Origin: Oscillospiraceae bacterium
GTDB lineage: Bacteria; Bacillota; Clostridia; Oscillospirales; Acutalibacteraceae
Reading direction: 5' to 3'
Assembly: GCA_003514385.1 (NCBI GenBank)
Contig: DOQR01000002.1
Coordinates: forward strand, 1-64,000
Length of the DNA stretch: 64,000 bases
Program-made: the position numbers and the translations under genes
The notes under the pieces: generated by a model
Told to the model about the DNA's origin: nothing
Database searches by the model: none
The model's input: only the letters and a program-made list of their open reading frames with translations
Shown here: positions 8,448-17,191 of the stretch, in pieces
Numbering within the stretch: the stretch's first letter is position 1
Layout of the letters: each line of letters begins with the position of its first letter

Positions 8448-9689
8448 ATGGCAGTATTCAGACCCTTCAAAGCAGTAAGACCGCTCCCCGAATATGCATC
8501 GCGTGTTGCGGCTCTTCCCTATGATGTTATGAACAGCGATGAAGCCCGCGAGATGGTAAAGGGCAATCCCTATTCGTTCCTCCATGTCGACAAGGCGGAG
8601 GTCGATTTGCCCGTCGGCACAGAGCTCTATTCCGAAGTTGTCTACAACAAGGCGGCGGAGAACCTCAAAAAGCTCGAAACCGACGGCATCTGCAAGCAGG
8701 ACAAGTCGGATTGCATGTACATATACCGTCAGGTAATGGGCGGCAGAAGCCAGACGGGTCTCGTCGGCTGCGTGTCGATAGACGACTATATGAACAATGT
8801 CATAAAGAAACATGAGCTGACCCGCGCCGACAAGGAGCAGGACAGAATAAATCACGTCGATTATTGCGACGCGAACACAGGACCTATTTTCCTGACCTAC
8901 AGAGACAACGCCGCGGTTGGCGATATCGTCAAGGCGTGGCAGGTGGAGCATGAGCCGGTCTATGATTTCGTCTCCGACGGCGTCGCCCAGACAGTCTGGG
9001 TCATCGACTGCCCCGAGACGATAAAGAAACTTTCGTCTCTCTTCGCGGGCATCGATTCGCTCTATATTGCGGACGGTCATCACCGCGCCGCTTCGGCGGT
9101 CAAAGTCGGCAAAAAGCGCAGGGAGCAGAACCCCGGTTATACCGGAAATGAGGAGTTCAACTTCTTCCTCGCCGTGCTGTTCGCGCAGAGCGAGCTCGCG
9201 ATAATGGACTACAACAGAGTCATAAAAGACTTAAACGGTCTGACTCAGGACGAGTTTATAGCAAAAATAAGCGAAAGCTTTACCGTTAAATCCGCGCCTG
9301 AGTCACCTTATAAGCCGCAGGAGAAGCATACCTTCGGAATGTACCTCGGCGGAAAGTGGTACAAGCTCACTGCAAAGAACGGCACTTTCGATGCGTCCGA
9401 CCCGGTCGCGGCGCTCGATGTTTCGATACTTCAGCAGAATCTCATCTCTCCCGTGCTCGGAATAGACGATCCGCGCACCGACAAGAGAATTGACTTCGTC
9501 GGCGGCATACGCGGTCTCAAGGAGCTTGAGCGCAGGGCGCAGAGTGATATGTGCCTCGCATTTTCAATGTTCCCGACGACCGTTGACGACCTTATGGACA
9601 TAGCCGACGCGGGTAAGATAATGCCGCCGAAATCGACATGGTTCGAGCCGAAACTGCTCAGCGGCCTGTTTGTGCACAAGCTTAAATAA
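8448..9689 (+). CDS. DUF1015 family protein
   Basis: A 413-residue soluble protein of the DUF1015 family. The N-terminus (FRPFKAVRPLPEYASRVAALPYDV) is typical, as is the internal IADGHHRAASA, a motif with His and Arg residues that resembles a phosphate or nucleotide site. The biochemical role of the family is not settled. AAAGGA lies ahead of the ATG. The gene sits between ddl and the YcxB-like gene in the same operon, with short spacers. Context offers no further clue. Confidence 0.85.
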   Translation: MAVFRPFKAVRPLPEYASRVAALPYDVMNSDEAREMVKGNPYSFLHVDKAEVDLPVGTELYSEVVYNKAAENLKKLETDGICKQDKSDCMYIYRQVMGGRSQTGLVGCVSIDDYMNNVIKKHELTRADKEQDRINHVDYCDANTGPIFLTYRDNAAVGDIVKAWQVEHEPVYDFVSDGVAQTVWVIDCPETIKKLSSLFAGIDSLYIADGHHRAASAVKVGKKRREQNPGYTGNEEFNFFLAVLFAQSELAIMDYNRVIKDLNGLTQDEFIAKISESFTVKSAPESPYKPQEKHTFGMYLGGKWYKLTAKNGTFDASDPVAALDVSILQQNLISPVLGIDDPRTDKRIDFVGGIRGLKELERRAQSDMCLAFSMFPTTVDDLMDIADAGKIMPPKSTWFEPKLLSGLFVHKLK

Positions 9690-9700
9690 GGGATGAAAAC

Positions 9701-10240
9701 ATGGTAAGATACAAGACCGAAGCCGGCGAAAAGGAGCAGAAAATCCTCGCAGAAATTTCGCTCAACACGCCGAACAATCTGAAAAGGCGCAAGGTGACTT
9801 CTGCAGTTTCGGCGGTTCTCTGTGTCATATATGCGGCGTTCGCCGTGTGGATGTTCGCGCGCGGTGTTGTCGGCAACGGATTCCTGCTGCTCGGCTTTGC
9901 AGTGCTTTTTCTGCTGATAATTTTGTTTTCCAAAAAGTTTCAGCTCAGCATAATGCAAAAGGTTATGAAAAAGAAAAACAATGCTGTTTCGGGCGGAACT
10001 TTGGAATATGTCATTGACGATGACGGCGTGGCGATAACTTCGCCGCTCGGCACGGGCAAAAACAACTGGTCGGCATTTGACCGATGGGGCGAGCAGGACG
10101 GATATGTCTATCTCGTGCGTATCGATAACAATGTCGTGCTTATGGATAAATCCCGCCTGACTCCCGATGAACTGAAAGAGCTTGAAAGATTGCTCGGGAA
10201 TGTGAAAAAAGCAAAGCTTGATAAAATGCTTGGAAAATGA
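9701..10240 (+). CDS. YcxB-like membrane protein
   Basis: A 179-residue protein. After about 30 charged residues come two adjacent hydrophobic helices (about residues 32-75), then a C-terminal cytoplasmic domain with the YcxB-like pattern (TLEYVIDDDGVAITS, W-to-Y strands, LTPDELKELERLL). The family has no known activity. Its AAGGGATG ribosome site overlaps the stop of the DUF1015 gene, so it is the last gene of the operon, and a strong terminator follows at once. Confidence 0.7.
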   Translation: MVRYKTEAGEKEQKILAEISLNTPNNLKRRKVTSAVSAVLCVIYAAFAVWMFARGVVGNGFLLLGFAVLFLLIILFSKKFQLSIMQKVMKKKNNAVSGGTLEYVIDDDGVAITSPLGTGKNNWSAFDRWGEQDGYVYLVRIDNNVVLMDKSRLTPDELKELERLLGNVKKAKLDKMLGK

Positions 10241-10274
10241 AAATAGCCACCGGTTGATTCGGTGGCTATTTTTG
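10241..10274 (+). terminator. Terminator of the murF-ddl operon
   Basis: A 12-base-pair perfect stem (AAATAGCCACCG / CGGTGGCTATTT) with a GTTGATT loop and following T run, just after the YcxB-like gene. The following 165 bases up to trmL hold nothing I recognise. Confidence 0.9.
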
Positions 10275-10440
10275 CGTCATTCACTTTTCGGCGGAGAGCG
10301 GCGATGAAATAATTTGGAATTTGCAGTTTGTACAGCCCTATAACTCACAACTTAAAAACAACGGTGCTACCGAAAAGTCATGCCGTTTATAAATTTAATA
10401 ATAGCTGCAAAACGCGGTATGCCGGTCAATTCATTTGATG

Positions 10441-10947
10441 TTATTCATCCCAGTCAAATTTTGTAAGTTTGCCTTTTGTCAGCAGTTCGGGATATCCCCA
10501 CTGGCGCAGAACTTCGTATACGCCGACGGCGACGGAATTCGAGAGATTCAGGCTGCGGGCGTCCGAATTGTTTATCATCGGTATTCTCACGCAGCTGTCC
10601 GGGTTGTCGTGCAGAAGCTCCTCGGGCAGTCCCTTTGTCTCCTTGCCGAAGACTATGTATACGTTGTCGGGATAAACTACATCCGAATGGATGTGTTCCG
10701 CCTTGGTTGAAAAATAGAAAAATTTTCCGCCTGCGTTCTTCTCAAAAAAGTCCGCGAGGTTCTCATAATATGTTATGTCGAGCAGATGCCAGTAGTCGAG
10801 TCCGGCTCTTTTGAGCTTGCGGTCGTCAATGGTGAATCCCATTGGCTTGACTATGTGCAGGCGCGAGCCGGTCGCGGCGCAGGTGCGCGCGATGTTGCCG
10901 GTGTTCTGCGGTATTTCCGGTTCAACGAGAACTATGTTCAGCTGCAT
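10441..10947 (-). CDS. trmL: tRNA (cytidine(34)-2'-O)-methyltransferase TrmL
   Basis: A 168-residue SPOUT-class methyltransferase that methylates the ribose of the wobble base in certain leucine tRNAs. The sequence shows NIVLVEPEIPQNTGNIART at the N-terminus, FGKETKGLPEELL in the knot region and IPMINNSDARSLNLSNSVAV near the end, all diagnostic of TrmL. The start is the ATG six bases after AGGAGG; twelve codons of open frame upstream have no ribosome site. Length is normal for the family. It is monocistronic and converges on the murF operon. Confidence 0.92.
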   Translation of the reverse strand: MQLNIVLVEPEIPQNTGNIARTCAATGSRLHIVKPMGFTIDDRKLKRAGLDYWHLLDITYYENLADFFEKNAGGKFFYFSTKAEHIHSDVVYPDNVYIVFGKETKGLPEELLHDNPDSCVRIPMINNSDARSLNLSNSVAVGVYEVLRQWGYPELLTKGKLTKFDWDE

Positions 10948-10973
10948 TTTTGTCCTCCTGTTTCGTACATTTT

Positions 10974-10991
10974 GACAAAACAAATTTTGTC
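10974..10991. promoter_or_regulatory. 18-base inverted repeat before trmL
   Basis: GACAAAA, four bases, TTTTGTC: seven-base arms about 27 bases upstream of the trmL start. It could be an operator, but no known consensus was recognised. Confidence 0.3.
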
Positions 10992-11073
10992 TTGAATCCC
11001 GGCGCGCTCCCTGCTCAAAATATAAAGGGAACGCCCGAAGCGTTCTGAAAAATAAAAAGGGGTGTGTTATTTT

Positions 11074-11289
11074 ATGAAGATGGCTCAGTCCGGATCGACC
11101 GCCAAAAATGTCATGGTCGCCCTTGCAGTCGGCGGCGCGGCGGCCGCAGTGTCGGGTGCGATGATGATGGGCTCAAACAATTCGCTCAAAAAGGCGAAGA
11201 AGAATGTCAAGAAGAGCGCCGCAAAGGCGATGAAAACCGTCAGCGGCATAATGGACGATGTGTCCTCGATGAAAAACTTCAAGATCTGA
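11074..11289 (+). CDS. Small one-helix membrane protein
   Basis: A 71-residue protein: a short polar N-terminus, one hydrophobic Ala/Val/Gly-rich helix (about residues 11-32), then a strongly basic Lys/Ala segment (KKAKKNVKKSAAKAMK) and an acidic amphipathic end. The arrangement resembles small YtxH-like proteins, but no family is assigned. The ATG follows AAGGGG by about 11 bases; a GTG twelve bases upstream overlaps the ribosome site. It converges on pth. Confidence 0.65.
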   Translation: MKMAQSGSTAKNVMVALAVGGAAAAVSGAMMMGSNNSLKKAKKNVKKSAAKAMKTVSGIMDDVSSMKNFKI

Positions 11290-11295
11290 CTTTTT

Positions 11296-11346
11296 AATGG
11301 GACTCGGTCGCCGCGCGGTTATTTTGCGGCGTTGTAGAGTCCCATT
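11296..11346. terminator. Long inverted repeat over the 3' end of pth
   Basis: Ten-base outer arms (AATGGGACTC / GAGTCCCATT) enclose six-base inner arms (CGCCGC / GCGGCG). It covers the pth stop codon and the gap to the convergent small gene. There is no perfect T run on either side, so terminator function is likely but not certain. Confidence 0.5.
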
Positions 11347-11930
11347 GCCTTTTCGGTCTCTCCGTTTACGAGCAGGGGAATTGCGTCGCACGCCTTGAGA
11401 CAGGCGGAACGCAGATTTTCGAGGTCGTCGCCCTTCATGACCGAGAGCACCCAGTCGGCGAGCGGCTGCTCGGGGTGGAGCTTCGCGCCGATGCCGAGCT
11501 TGATGCGCGGGAACTGATCGCTCTGAAGCTGATATATTATGCTCTTTATTCCGTTGTGACCGCCGTCCGTGCCTTTGCGGCGTATTCTGAGCCTGCCGCA
11601 GGGGAGAGAGATGTCGTCAAAAATTACGATTATCTTTTCGGGCGGAATCTTGTAGAACGAGGCTATGTCGCGCACCGCCTCGCCGGAGTTGTTCATGAAT
11701 GTCTGGGGTTTTGCGAGAATGCAGCGCTTGCCGCCGATTTCCGCGTCTCCGATGAGTGCGTTGAACTTCAGGCGGTTTATTTTTATATCGTTCTCCTGCG
11801 CGAAGAGATCGAGGCAGAGAAAGCCAGCATTGTGGCGGGTAAATTCATATTCCTTGCCCGGGTTGCCGAGCCCGACTATCAAAAATTCGGGTGCGCCGAC
11901 AGCGCGGGGAGTGCGTCTGAAAAAATTCAT
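11319..11930 (-). CDS. pth: Peptidyl-tRNA hydrolase
   Basis: A 203-residue enzyme that cleaves peptidyl-tRNA released from ribosomes. It has the family blocks IVGLGNPGKEYEFTRHNAGF (with the catalytic His), KPQTFMNNSG, DDISLPCGRLRIRRKG and GGHNGIKSI. An AAGGGA ribosome site precedes the ATG. It lies downstream of glmU on the same strand, separated by one membrane-anchored gene; glmU and pth are often neighbours in Firmicutes, usually with prs between them, which is absent here. Confidence 0.94.
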   Translation of the reverse strand: MNFFRRTPRAVGAPEFLIVGLGNPGKEYEFTRHNAGFLCLDLFAQENDIKINRLKFNALIGDAEIGGKRCILAKPQTFMNNSGEAVRDIASFYKIPPEKIIVIFDDISLPCGRLRIRRKGTDGGHNGIKSIIYQLQSDQFPRIKLGIGAKLHPEQPLADWVLSVMKGDDLENLRSACLKACDAIPLLVNGETEKAMGLYNAAK

Positions 11931-11950
11931 ATCTTTTTCCCTTACATTTT

Positions 11951-11982
11951 ATACGGACGCCCGGAAACCCGAGCGCCCGTAT
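11951..11982. other. Intergenic hairpin before pth
   Basis: ATACGG-CGC-CGG arms with two mismatches and a five-base loop. There is no T run on the minus strand, so it is an mRNA structure rather than a clear terminator. Confidence 0.35.
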
Positions 11983-11997
11983 GTTATTTTGACTTTA

Positions 11998-12591
11998 TCA
12001 GAACTTTATATCGATCGCGAATTTTTCGGCGTTTGCCATGTCAAATTTTACGAACGACTGGTTCGCGGCGGACTTGTTCTCCGCAAACACGATGCTCGGG
12101 TTGAGCTTCTTGAGAGCCGATTTGACAGCGTCGGGGCTGTTGTAGCCCTTGGCGAGGACATTGAATGTGAATGTCCCGGTTTCGCCGGGAGCGATGGTCA
12201 CATAGTCGGCCTCGTTGGTGCGCGAGCAGACCCAGATGTTGTCCGTTCCGTTCGCTTCGCTCTTCGCGTTGGAGATGACTATCGCAGTGTCGCTGCGGTT
12301 CTTTATTGAGACTGTCTGGGCGTAAACGTTCCAGCCCTCGCAGTTGTTCTCATAGAACTTTGCAACATCGTCGGCGCTCATGCCGTAGAGCGATTTGAGT
12401 GTGATCTTGTAGACCTGGGGGATAGTCTTGTATGCGGTCATTGCGGTGTCGTCAACAGCTATCTCCTGTGCAGATGCCGTTCTCTTGTTGCCGACAGGGA
12501 TGACTCCTCCGAGGACGAGTCCTCCGACAACTATCGCCGCGGCCGCGATGACGGCAATAATGATTATCGCCGCTTTCTTGCCTTTCTTCAT
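11998..12591 (-). CDS. Membrane-anchored extracytoplasmic protein of unknown function
   Basis: A 197-residue protein. A Lys-rich start (MKKGKKAA) leads into one long Ile/Ala/Val/Gly helix (residues about 8-32) without a lipobox, so it is an uncleaved anchor. The outer part, about 160 residues, alternates short polar strands (YKTIPQVYKITLKSL, TAIVISNAKSEAN) and has a segment like an immunoglobulin-type fold (YVTIAPGETGTFTFNVLAKG). No family was recognised. It lies between glmU and pth, probably in one transcript. Confidence 0.6.
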   Translation of the reverse strand: MKKGKKAAIIIIAVIAAAAIVVGGLVLGGVIPVGNKRTASAQEIAVDDTAMTAYKTIPQVYKITLKSLYGMSADDVAKFYENNCEGWNVYAQTVSIKNRSDTAIVISNAKSEANGTDNIWVCSRTNEADYVTIAPGETGTFTFNVLAKGYNSPDAVKSALKKLNPSIVFAENKSAANQSFVKFDMANAEKFAIDIKF

Positions 12592-12612
12592 GGCAATTTC
12601 ACCGTCTTTCTT

Positions 12613-14019
12613 TTAAACTTTATGCTTATAGGGCTGCTTTATCTTCACCCAGCCCTTTTTGACCGTCTGTCTGGAGCGGGCGACTGCGAGCGAGTTGTCG
12701 GGGACATTCTCGGTCACGGTCGAGCCTGCCGCCGTGTATGCGTTTTCGCCGACCTCAACGGGAGCCACGAGGCAGGTGTGGCATCCGATAAATGCGCCGT
12801 CCTTGATTGTGGTGCGGCTCTTCTTGTTGCCGGAGTAGTTTGCCGTCGCGCAGCCGCAGCCGATGTTGATTCCCGTGCCGAGATCGGAGTCGCCGATATA
12901 TGAAAGGTGGGATATCTTTGTATCTGCGCCTATCGTGCTGTTCTTGACTTCAACGAAGTTGCCGACATGGACGGAACTGCCGATAACGCTGCCGGGACGG
13001 ATGCGGACGAACGGACCGATGTCCGCGCCGTCGAGTATCTTTGATGAGTAGCAGACCGAGCGGACGAACGAAACGCCGTCTTCTATCGTGCTGCTTTCAA
13101 CGAGCGAGTCGGGACCTATCGTGCAGTCCTCGCCGATAACGCTGTCGCCTTTTATCACAGAACCGGTGAGAATCACGGTGTCCCTGCCGATTTTTGCGCC
13201 GGGGCAGATAATGACGCCGTCGGTGCAGGGGATCGACACGCCCGCATGCATATGCTTCTCAAGCTCGCGGTGACGGGCAAGCTCATTGAGAGCGTTGAGC
13301 TGAACCCTGTCGTTCGCGCCGAGGATTATATCCTCGCTCTGTGCCGTGAACGAACCTGCGCGCAGACCGTAGGATTTTATCTCTTCGAGAGCGTCGGTCA
13401 GATAGAACTCTTTCTTCGTGTTCTCTCCGCTCGCGCGCTTTGCGTTGAGGCTGTTGAGCGCGCGCATCAGAACTTTGCCGTCAAACCAGAACGCGCCGGA
13501 GTTGACTTCTCTTACAGCCGCCTCTTCGGCGTTCGCATCGCGCTGTTCGACTATCTTTTCAACCGAACCGTCCGCCGAGCGAATTATCCTGCCGTAGCCG
13601 GTCGGATCGTCTATCTCCGCAGAGATAACGGTGACGCTGTTGCCCTCTTTCTTGTGCAGGGCGAGTGCATCGTATATTGTTTTTGCGTCGATGAACGGAG
13701 CGTCGCCGTTTAAAACGAGGACATCGCCGCCGTTGTTTTCAATAAAGTTTCCCGCCTGCAAAACGGCGTGACCCGTTCCGAGTCTCTCGCTCTGGAGCAC
13801 GGTCTCGCAGCTGCCTGCAAGGTGCGCGTCGAGATATTCTGCGCCGAAGCCTTTAACAACGCATATGTCGTCTATGCCGCTTTCTTTTACGGCGCCTATG
13901 ACCCAGTCGATCATCGGCGCGAACAGAACCTCGGCGAGAGCCTTCGGCTTTTTGCTCTTCATTCGCGTGCCTTCGCCGGCGGCGAGAATAACAGCACATT
14001 TCTTATCCATAAAGCTCAT
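12613..14019 (-). CDS. glmU: Bifunctional UDP-N-acetylglucosamine pyrophosphorylase / glucosamine-1-phosphate acetyltransferase
   Basis: A 468-residue enzyme making UDP-GlcNAc for peptidoglycan. Residues about 8-230 are the nucleotidyltransferase domain (LAAGEGTRMKSKKPKAL, LNGDAPF). After a linker the C-terminal half is a left-handed hexapeptide beta-helix (repeats such as IGRDTVILTGSVIKG) with the acetyltransferase His in KISHLSYIGDSDLG. Length matches the family. Start chosen at the first ATG after AAGGAAAGG; an ATG three codons later is also possible. Its own promoter lies in the gap shared with ppdK. It supplies the precursor for the MurF and Ddl steps upstream. Confidence 0.95.
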   Translation of the reverse strand: MSFMDKKCAVILAAGEGTRMKSKKPKALAEVLFAPMIDWVIGAVKESGIDDICVVKGFGAEYLDAHLAGSCETVLQSERLGTGHAVLQAGNFIENNGGDVLVLNGDAPFIDAKTIYDALALHKKEGNSVTVISAEIDDPTGYGRIIRSADGSVEKIVEQRDANAEEAAVREVNSGAFWFDGKVLMRALNSLNAKRASGENTKKEFYLTDALEEIKSYGLRAGSFTAQSEDIILGANDRVQLNALNELARHRELEKHMHAGVSIPCTDGVIICPGAKIGRDTVILTGSVIKGDSVIGEDCTIGPDSLVESSTIEDGVSFVRSVCYSSKILDGADIGPFVRIRPGSVIGSSVHVGNFVEVKNSTIGADTKISHLSYIGDSDLGTGINIGCGCATANYSGNKKSRTTIKDGAFIGCHTCLVAPVEVGENAYTAAGSTVTENVPDNSLAVARSRQTVKKGWVKIKQPYKHKV

Positions 14020-14060
14020 TGTCCTTTCCTTATTGATACCCGTGCGGTATCTTAAAATAT

Positions 14061-14089
14061 ATTATGACAGAAAAAGAGTGAAATTACAA
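14061..14089 (-). promoter_or_regulatory. Promoter of glmU
   Basis: On the minus strand: TTGTAA, 17 bases, CATAAT, about 42 bases before the glmU start. Confidence 0.55.
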
Positions 14090-14310
14090 GCCATTGTGCA
14101 TATGACGGCGCGATTTTTCAAAGATTTTATAAAATGAGCGGGTCGGCTCTGCGGTTGAAAAAGCAGGTTATATCCGCCGGATTTTTAAATTTTCGGCGTG
14201 GGGAAACATATTTTGTGCCACATATATTTGTATAGTCAAATCTGTACAAAAGAAAAGTCGCAAAAATCGCTATTTTATTGTAAAAATATATGGTATTTTT
14301 CCTGCCGGTC

Positions 14311-14319
14311 TGCTATAAT
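14311..14319 (+). promoter_or_regulatory. Extended -10 promoter of ppdK
   Basis: TGC followed by TATAAT. The best -35 candidate at 17-base spacing is TGGTAT, so the extended -10 probably carries recognition. It lies 76 bases before the ppdK ATG. The rest of the 14.1-14.3 kb gap is AT-rich with nothing further recognised. Confidence 0.6.
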
Positions 14320-14327
14320 AACATGAG

Positions 14328-14364
14328 GCGAAGATGCAGCCTTTGGTTTCTGCATCTTCTTCGC
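14328..14364 (+). promoter_or_regulatory. Stable stem-loop in the ppdK 5' leader
   Basis: GCGAAGATGCAG pairs with CTGCATCTT and CTTCGC through a three-base bulge, around a ten-base loop. No T run follows, so this is not a terminator. It would sit near the 5' end of the ppdK mRNA and may protect it from decay. Confidence 0.5.
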
Positions 14365-14394
14365 AGCTAAAAACACTATTTACGGAGGTATATC

Positions 14395-17028
14395 ATGGCT
14401 CACAAGTACGTTTATTTGTTCTCCGAGGGCAACGCTCAGATGAGAGAGCTTCTCGGCGGTAAGGGCGCGAACCTTGCTGAAATGACAAACATCGGTCTTC
14501 CTGTTCCTCAGGGCTTCACCATCACCACCGAGGCCTGCACACAGTACTATGAGGACGGCCGCGAGATCAATCCCGAGATCATGGCAGAGATCAACGAGTA
14601 CATCGTCAAGATGGAAGGCATCACCGGCAAGAAGTTCGGCGATAAGGAGAATCCGCTCCTCGTTTCCGTCCGTTCCGGCGCCCGTGCTTCCATGCCCGGC
14701 ATGATGGACACTATTCTTAACCTCGGTCTTAACGAGGAAGTCGTTGAGGCTATAGCAGAGAAGTCCGGCAATCCCCGTTGGGCTTGGGACTGCTACAGAA
14801 GATTCATTCAGATGTATTCCGACGTCGTTATGGAGGTCGGTAAGAAGTATTTCGAGCAGCTCATCGACGCTATGAAGGCGAAGAAGGGCGTGACCCAGGA
14901 CGTCGAGCTTACCGCTGACGATCTCAAGGAGCTCGCTTCTCAGTTCAAGGCTGAGTACAAGGCAAAGATCGGCACCGATTTCCCGACCGATCCCAAGGAG
15001 CAGCTCATGGGCGCTATCAAGGCTGTTTTCCGTTCGTGGGACAACCCCCGCGCAAACGTCTATCGCCGCGACAACGATATCCCCTATTCGTGGGGTACTG
15101 CCGTTAACGTCCAGTCCATGGCGTTCGGCAACATGGGCGATGACTGCGGCACCGGCGTTGCGTTCACCCGCGACCCCGCAACCGGCGCTAAGGGTCTGTT
15201 CGGTGAGTTCCTCACCAACGCACAGGGCGAGGACGTCGTCGCAGGTGTCCGTACTCCCATGAAGATCGCTGAGATGGAGCAGAAGTTCCCCGAGGCGTTC
15301 GCAGAGTTCAAGAAGGTCTGCAAGATTCTTGAAGACCATTACAGAGATATGCAGGACATGGAGTTCACCGTCGAGCACGGCAAGCTCTTCATGCTTCAGA
15401 CCCGTAACGGTAAGAGAACCGCTCAGGCAGCTCTCAAGATCGCCTGCGATCTCGTTGACGAGGGTATGAGAACCGAGGAAGAGGCTGTTCTTATGATCGA
15501 GCCCAGAAACCTCGACACCCTCCTTCATCCCCAGTTTGACGCAAAGGCACTCAAGGCCGCTACCCCGATCGGTAAGGGTCTTGGCGCTTCTCCCGGCGCT
15601 GCATGCGGCAAGATCGTCTTCACCGCTGACGACGCTGAGGCTTGGAAGGCAAGAGGCGAGAAGGTTGTCCTTGTCCGCCTTGAGACTTCTCCCGAGGACA
15701 TCACCGGCATGAAGGCATCTCAGGGTATCCTGACTGTCCGCGGCGGTATGACCTCTCACGCAGCTGTTGTTGCCCGTGGTATGGGTACCTGCTGTGTCTC
15801 CGGCTGCTCCGAGATCATCATGGACGAGGAGAACAAGAAGTTCACCCTTGCAGGCAAGACCTTCCATGAGGGCGACTTCATCTCCATCGACGGCTCCACC
15901 GGTAACATCTATGACGGCATCATCCCGACTGTCGACGCTTCCATCGCAGGCGAGTTCGGCAGAATCATGGGCTGGGCTGATAAGTACAGAACCCTTAAGG
16001 TTCGCACCAACGCAGATACTCCGCGCGACGCAGCCAAGGCTGTTGAGCTCGGCGCAGAGGGCATCGGCCTTTGCCGTACAGAGCATATGTTCTTCGAGGC
16101 TGACAGAATTGCTGCTTTCCGCGAGATGATCTGCTCCGATACTGTTGAAGAGAGAGAAGAAGCTCTTGAGAAGATTCTTCCCTATCAGCAGGGCGACTTC
16201 GAGAAGCTCTATGAGACCCTCGAAGGCAAGCCGGTCACCATCCGCTTCCTTGATCCGCCTCTCCACGAGTTCGTTCCCACCGAGGAGGCTGACATCGAGG
16301 CTCTTGCAGCTGCAAAGCATAAGAGCGTTGAGGATATCAAGGCTATCATCGCTTCTCTCCATGAGTTCAACCCGATGATGGGCCACCGCGGCTGCCGTCT
16401 GGCTGTCACATATCCCGAAATCGCAAAGATGCAGACTGCTGCTGTTATCCGCGCTGCTATCAATGTTCAGAAGAAGCATCCCGATTGGAAGATCGTTCCC
16501 GAGATCATGATTCCCCTTGTCGGCGACGTCAAGGAGTTCAAGTTCGTCAAGAAGATCGTTGTCGAGGTTGCTGACGCTGAGATAAAGGCTGCCGGCATTG
16601 ACCTTGAGTATGAGGTCGGCACCATGATCGAGATCCCGAGAGCGGCTCTCACCGCTGACGAGATCGCTGCTGAGGCTGATTTCTTCTGCTTCGGCACCAA
16701 CGATCTGACTCAGATGACCTTCGGCTTCAGCCGTGACGATGCAGGCAAGTTCCTCAACGCTTACTATGACACCAAGATCTTTGAGAACGATCCGTTCGCA
16801 AAGCTTGATCAGAACGGCGTCGGCAAGCTCATGCAGATGACCATCGCTATGAGCAAGCCCGTCAACCCGAAGCTCCACTGCGGTATCTGCGGTGAGCACG
16901 GCGGCGACCCGACTTCCGTCGAGTTCTGCAACGACATCGGCCTTGATTATGTTTCCTGCTCGCCCTTCCGCGTGCCGATCGCACGCCTCAGCGCAGCTCA
17001 GGCAGCTATCAAGAAGCACAACGCGTAA
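14395..17028 (+). CDS. ppdK: Pyruvate, phosphate dikinase
   Basis: An 877-residue cytoplasmic enzyme interconverting pyruvate, ATP and phosphate with phosphoenolpyruvate, AMP and pyrophosphate. The N-terminal ATP-grasp domain begins with LLGGKGANLAEM. The phosphohistidine domain has GGMTSHAAVVARG with the swivelling His at residue 455, exactly as in the Clostridium symbiosum enzyme. The C-terminal TIM barrel ends with CGICGEHGGDP and the catalytic Cys near 832. Codon use is strongly skewed toward C- and T-ending codons compared with its neighbours, as expected of a very highly expressed gene. A clear ACGGAGG ribosome site precedes the ATG. It is flanked by its own promoter and terminator. Confidence 0.97.
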   Translation: MAHKYVYLFSEGNAQMRELLGGKGANLAEMTNIGLPVPQGFTITTEACTQYYEDGREINPEIMAEINEYIVKMEGITGKKFGDKENPLLVSVRSGARASMPGMMDTILNLGLNEEVVEAIAEKSGNPRWAWDCYRRFIQMYSDVVMEVGKKYFEQLIDAMKAKKGVTQDVELTADDLKELASQFKAEYKAKIGTDFPTDPKEQLMGAIKAVFRSWDNPRANVYRRDNDIPYSWGTAVNVQSMAFGNMGDDCGTGVAFTRDPATGAKGLFGEFLTNAQGEDVVAGVRTPMKIAEMEQKFPEAFAEFKKVCKILEDHYRDMQDMEFTVEHGKLFMLQTRNGKRTAQAALKIACDLVDEGMRTEEEAVLMIEPRNLDTLLHPQFDAKALKAATPIGKGLGASPGAACGKIVFTADDAEAWKARGEKVVLVRLETSPEDITGMKASQGILTVRGGMTSHAAVVARGMGTCCVSGCSEIIMDEENKKFTLAGKTFHEGDFISIDGSTGNIYDGIIPTVDASIAGEFGRIMGWADKYRTLKVRTNADTPRDAAKAVELGAEGIGLCRTEHMFFEADRIAAFREMICSDTVEEREEALEKILPYQQGDFEKLYETLEGKPVTIRFLDPPLHEFVPTEEADIEALAAAKHKSVEDIKAIIASLHEFNPMMGHRGCRLAVTYPEIAKMQTAAVIRAAINVQKKHPDWKIVPEIMIPLVGDVKEFKFVKKIVVEVADAEIKAAGIDLEYEVGTMIEIPRAALTADEIAAEADFFCFGTNDLTQMTFGFSRDDAGKFLNAYYDTKIFENDPFAKLDQNGVGKLMQMTIAMSKPVNPKLHCGICGEHGGDPTSVEFCNDIGLDYVSCSPFRVPIARLSAAQAAIKKHNA

Positions 17029-17041
17029 ATCTAAATCAAAA

Positions 17042-17072
17042 GCTCCGTCCGGTTCTCCGGGCGGAGTTTTTA
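17042..17072 (+). terminator. Terminator of ppdK
   Basis: CTCCGTCCGG / CCGGGCGGAG with a TTCT loop (one G-U pair), then a five-T run. It also marks the left edge of the accessory island. Confidence 0.9.
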
Positions 17073-17191
17073 TATACGGTAAACTTGCGCGCCCGTCTGC
17101 GCAAAGTGTCAATTTTTGCGATTGTTTATTGATACCGGAAATGTTTGCTGTTATACTTATAATCAAGGACAAAGACTGAAATAAGGACGAA

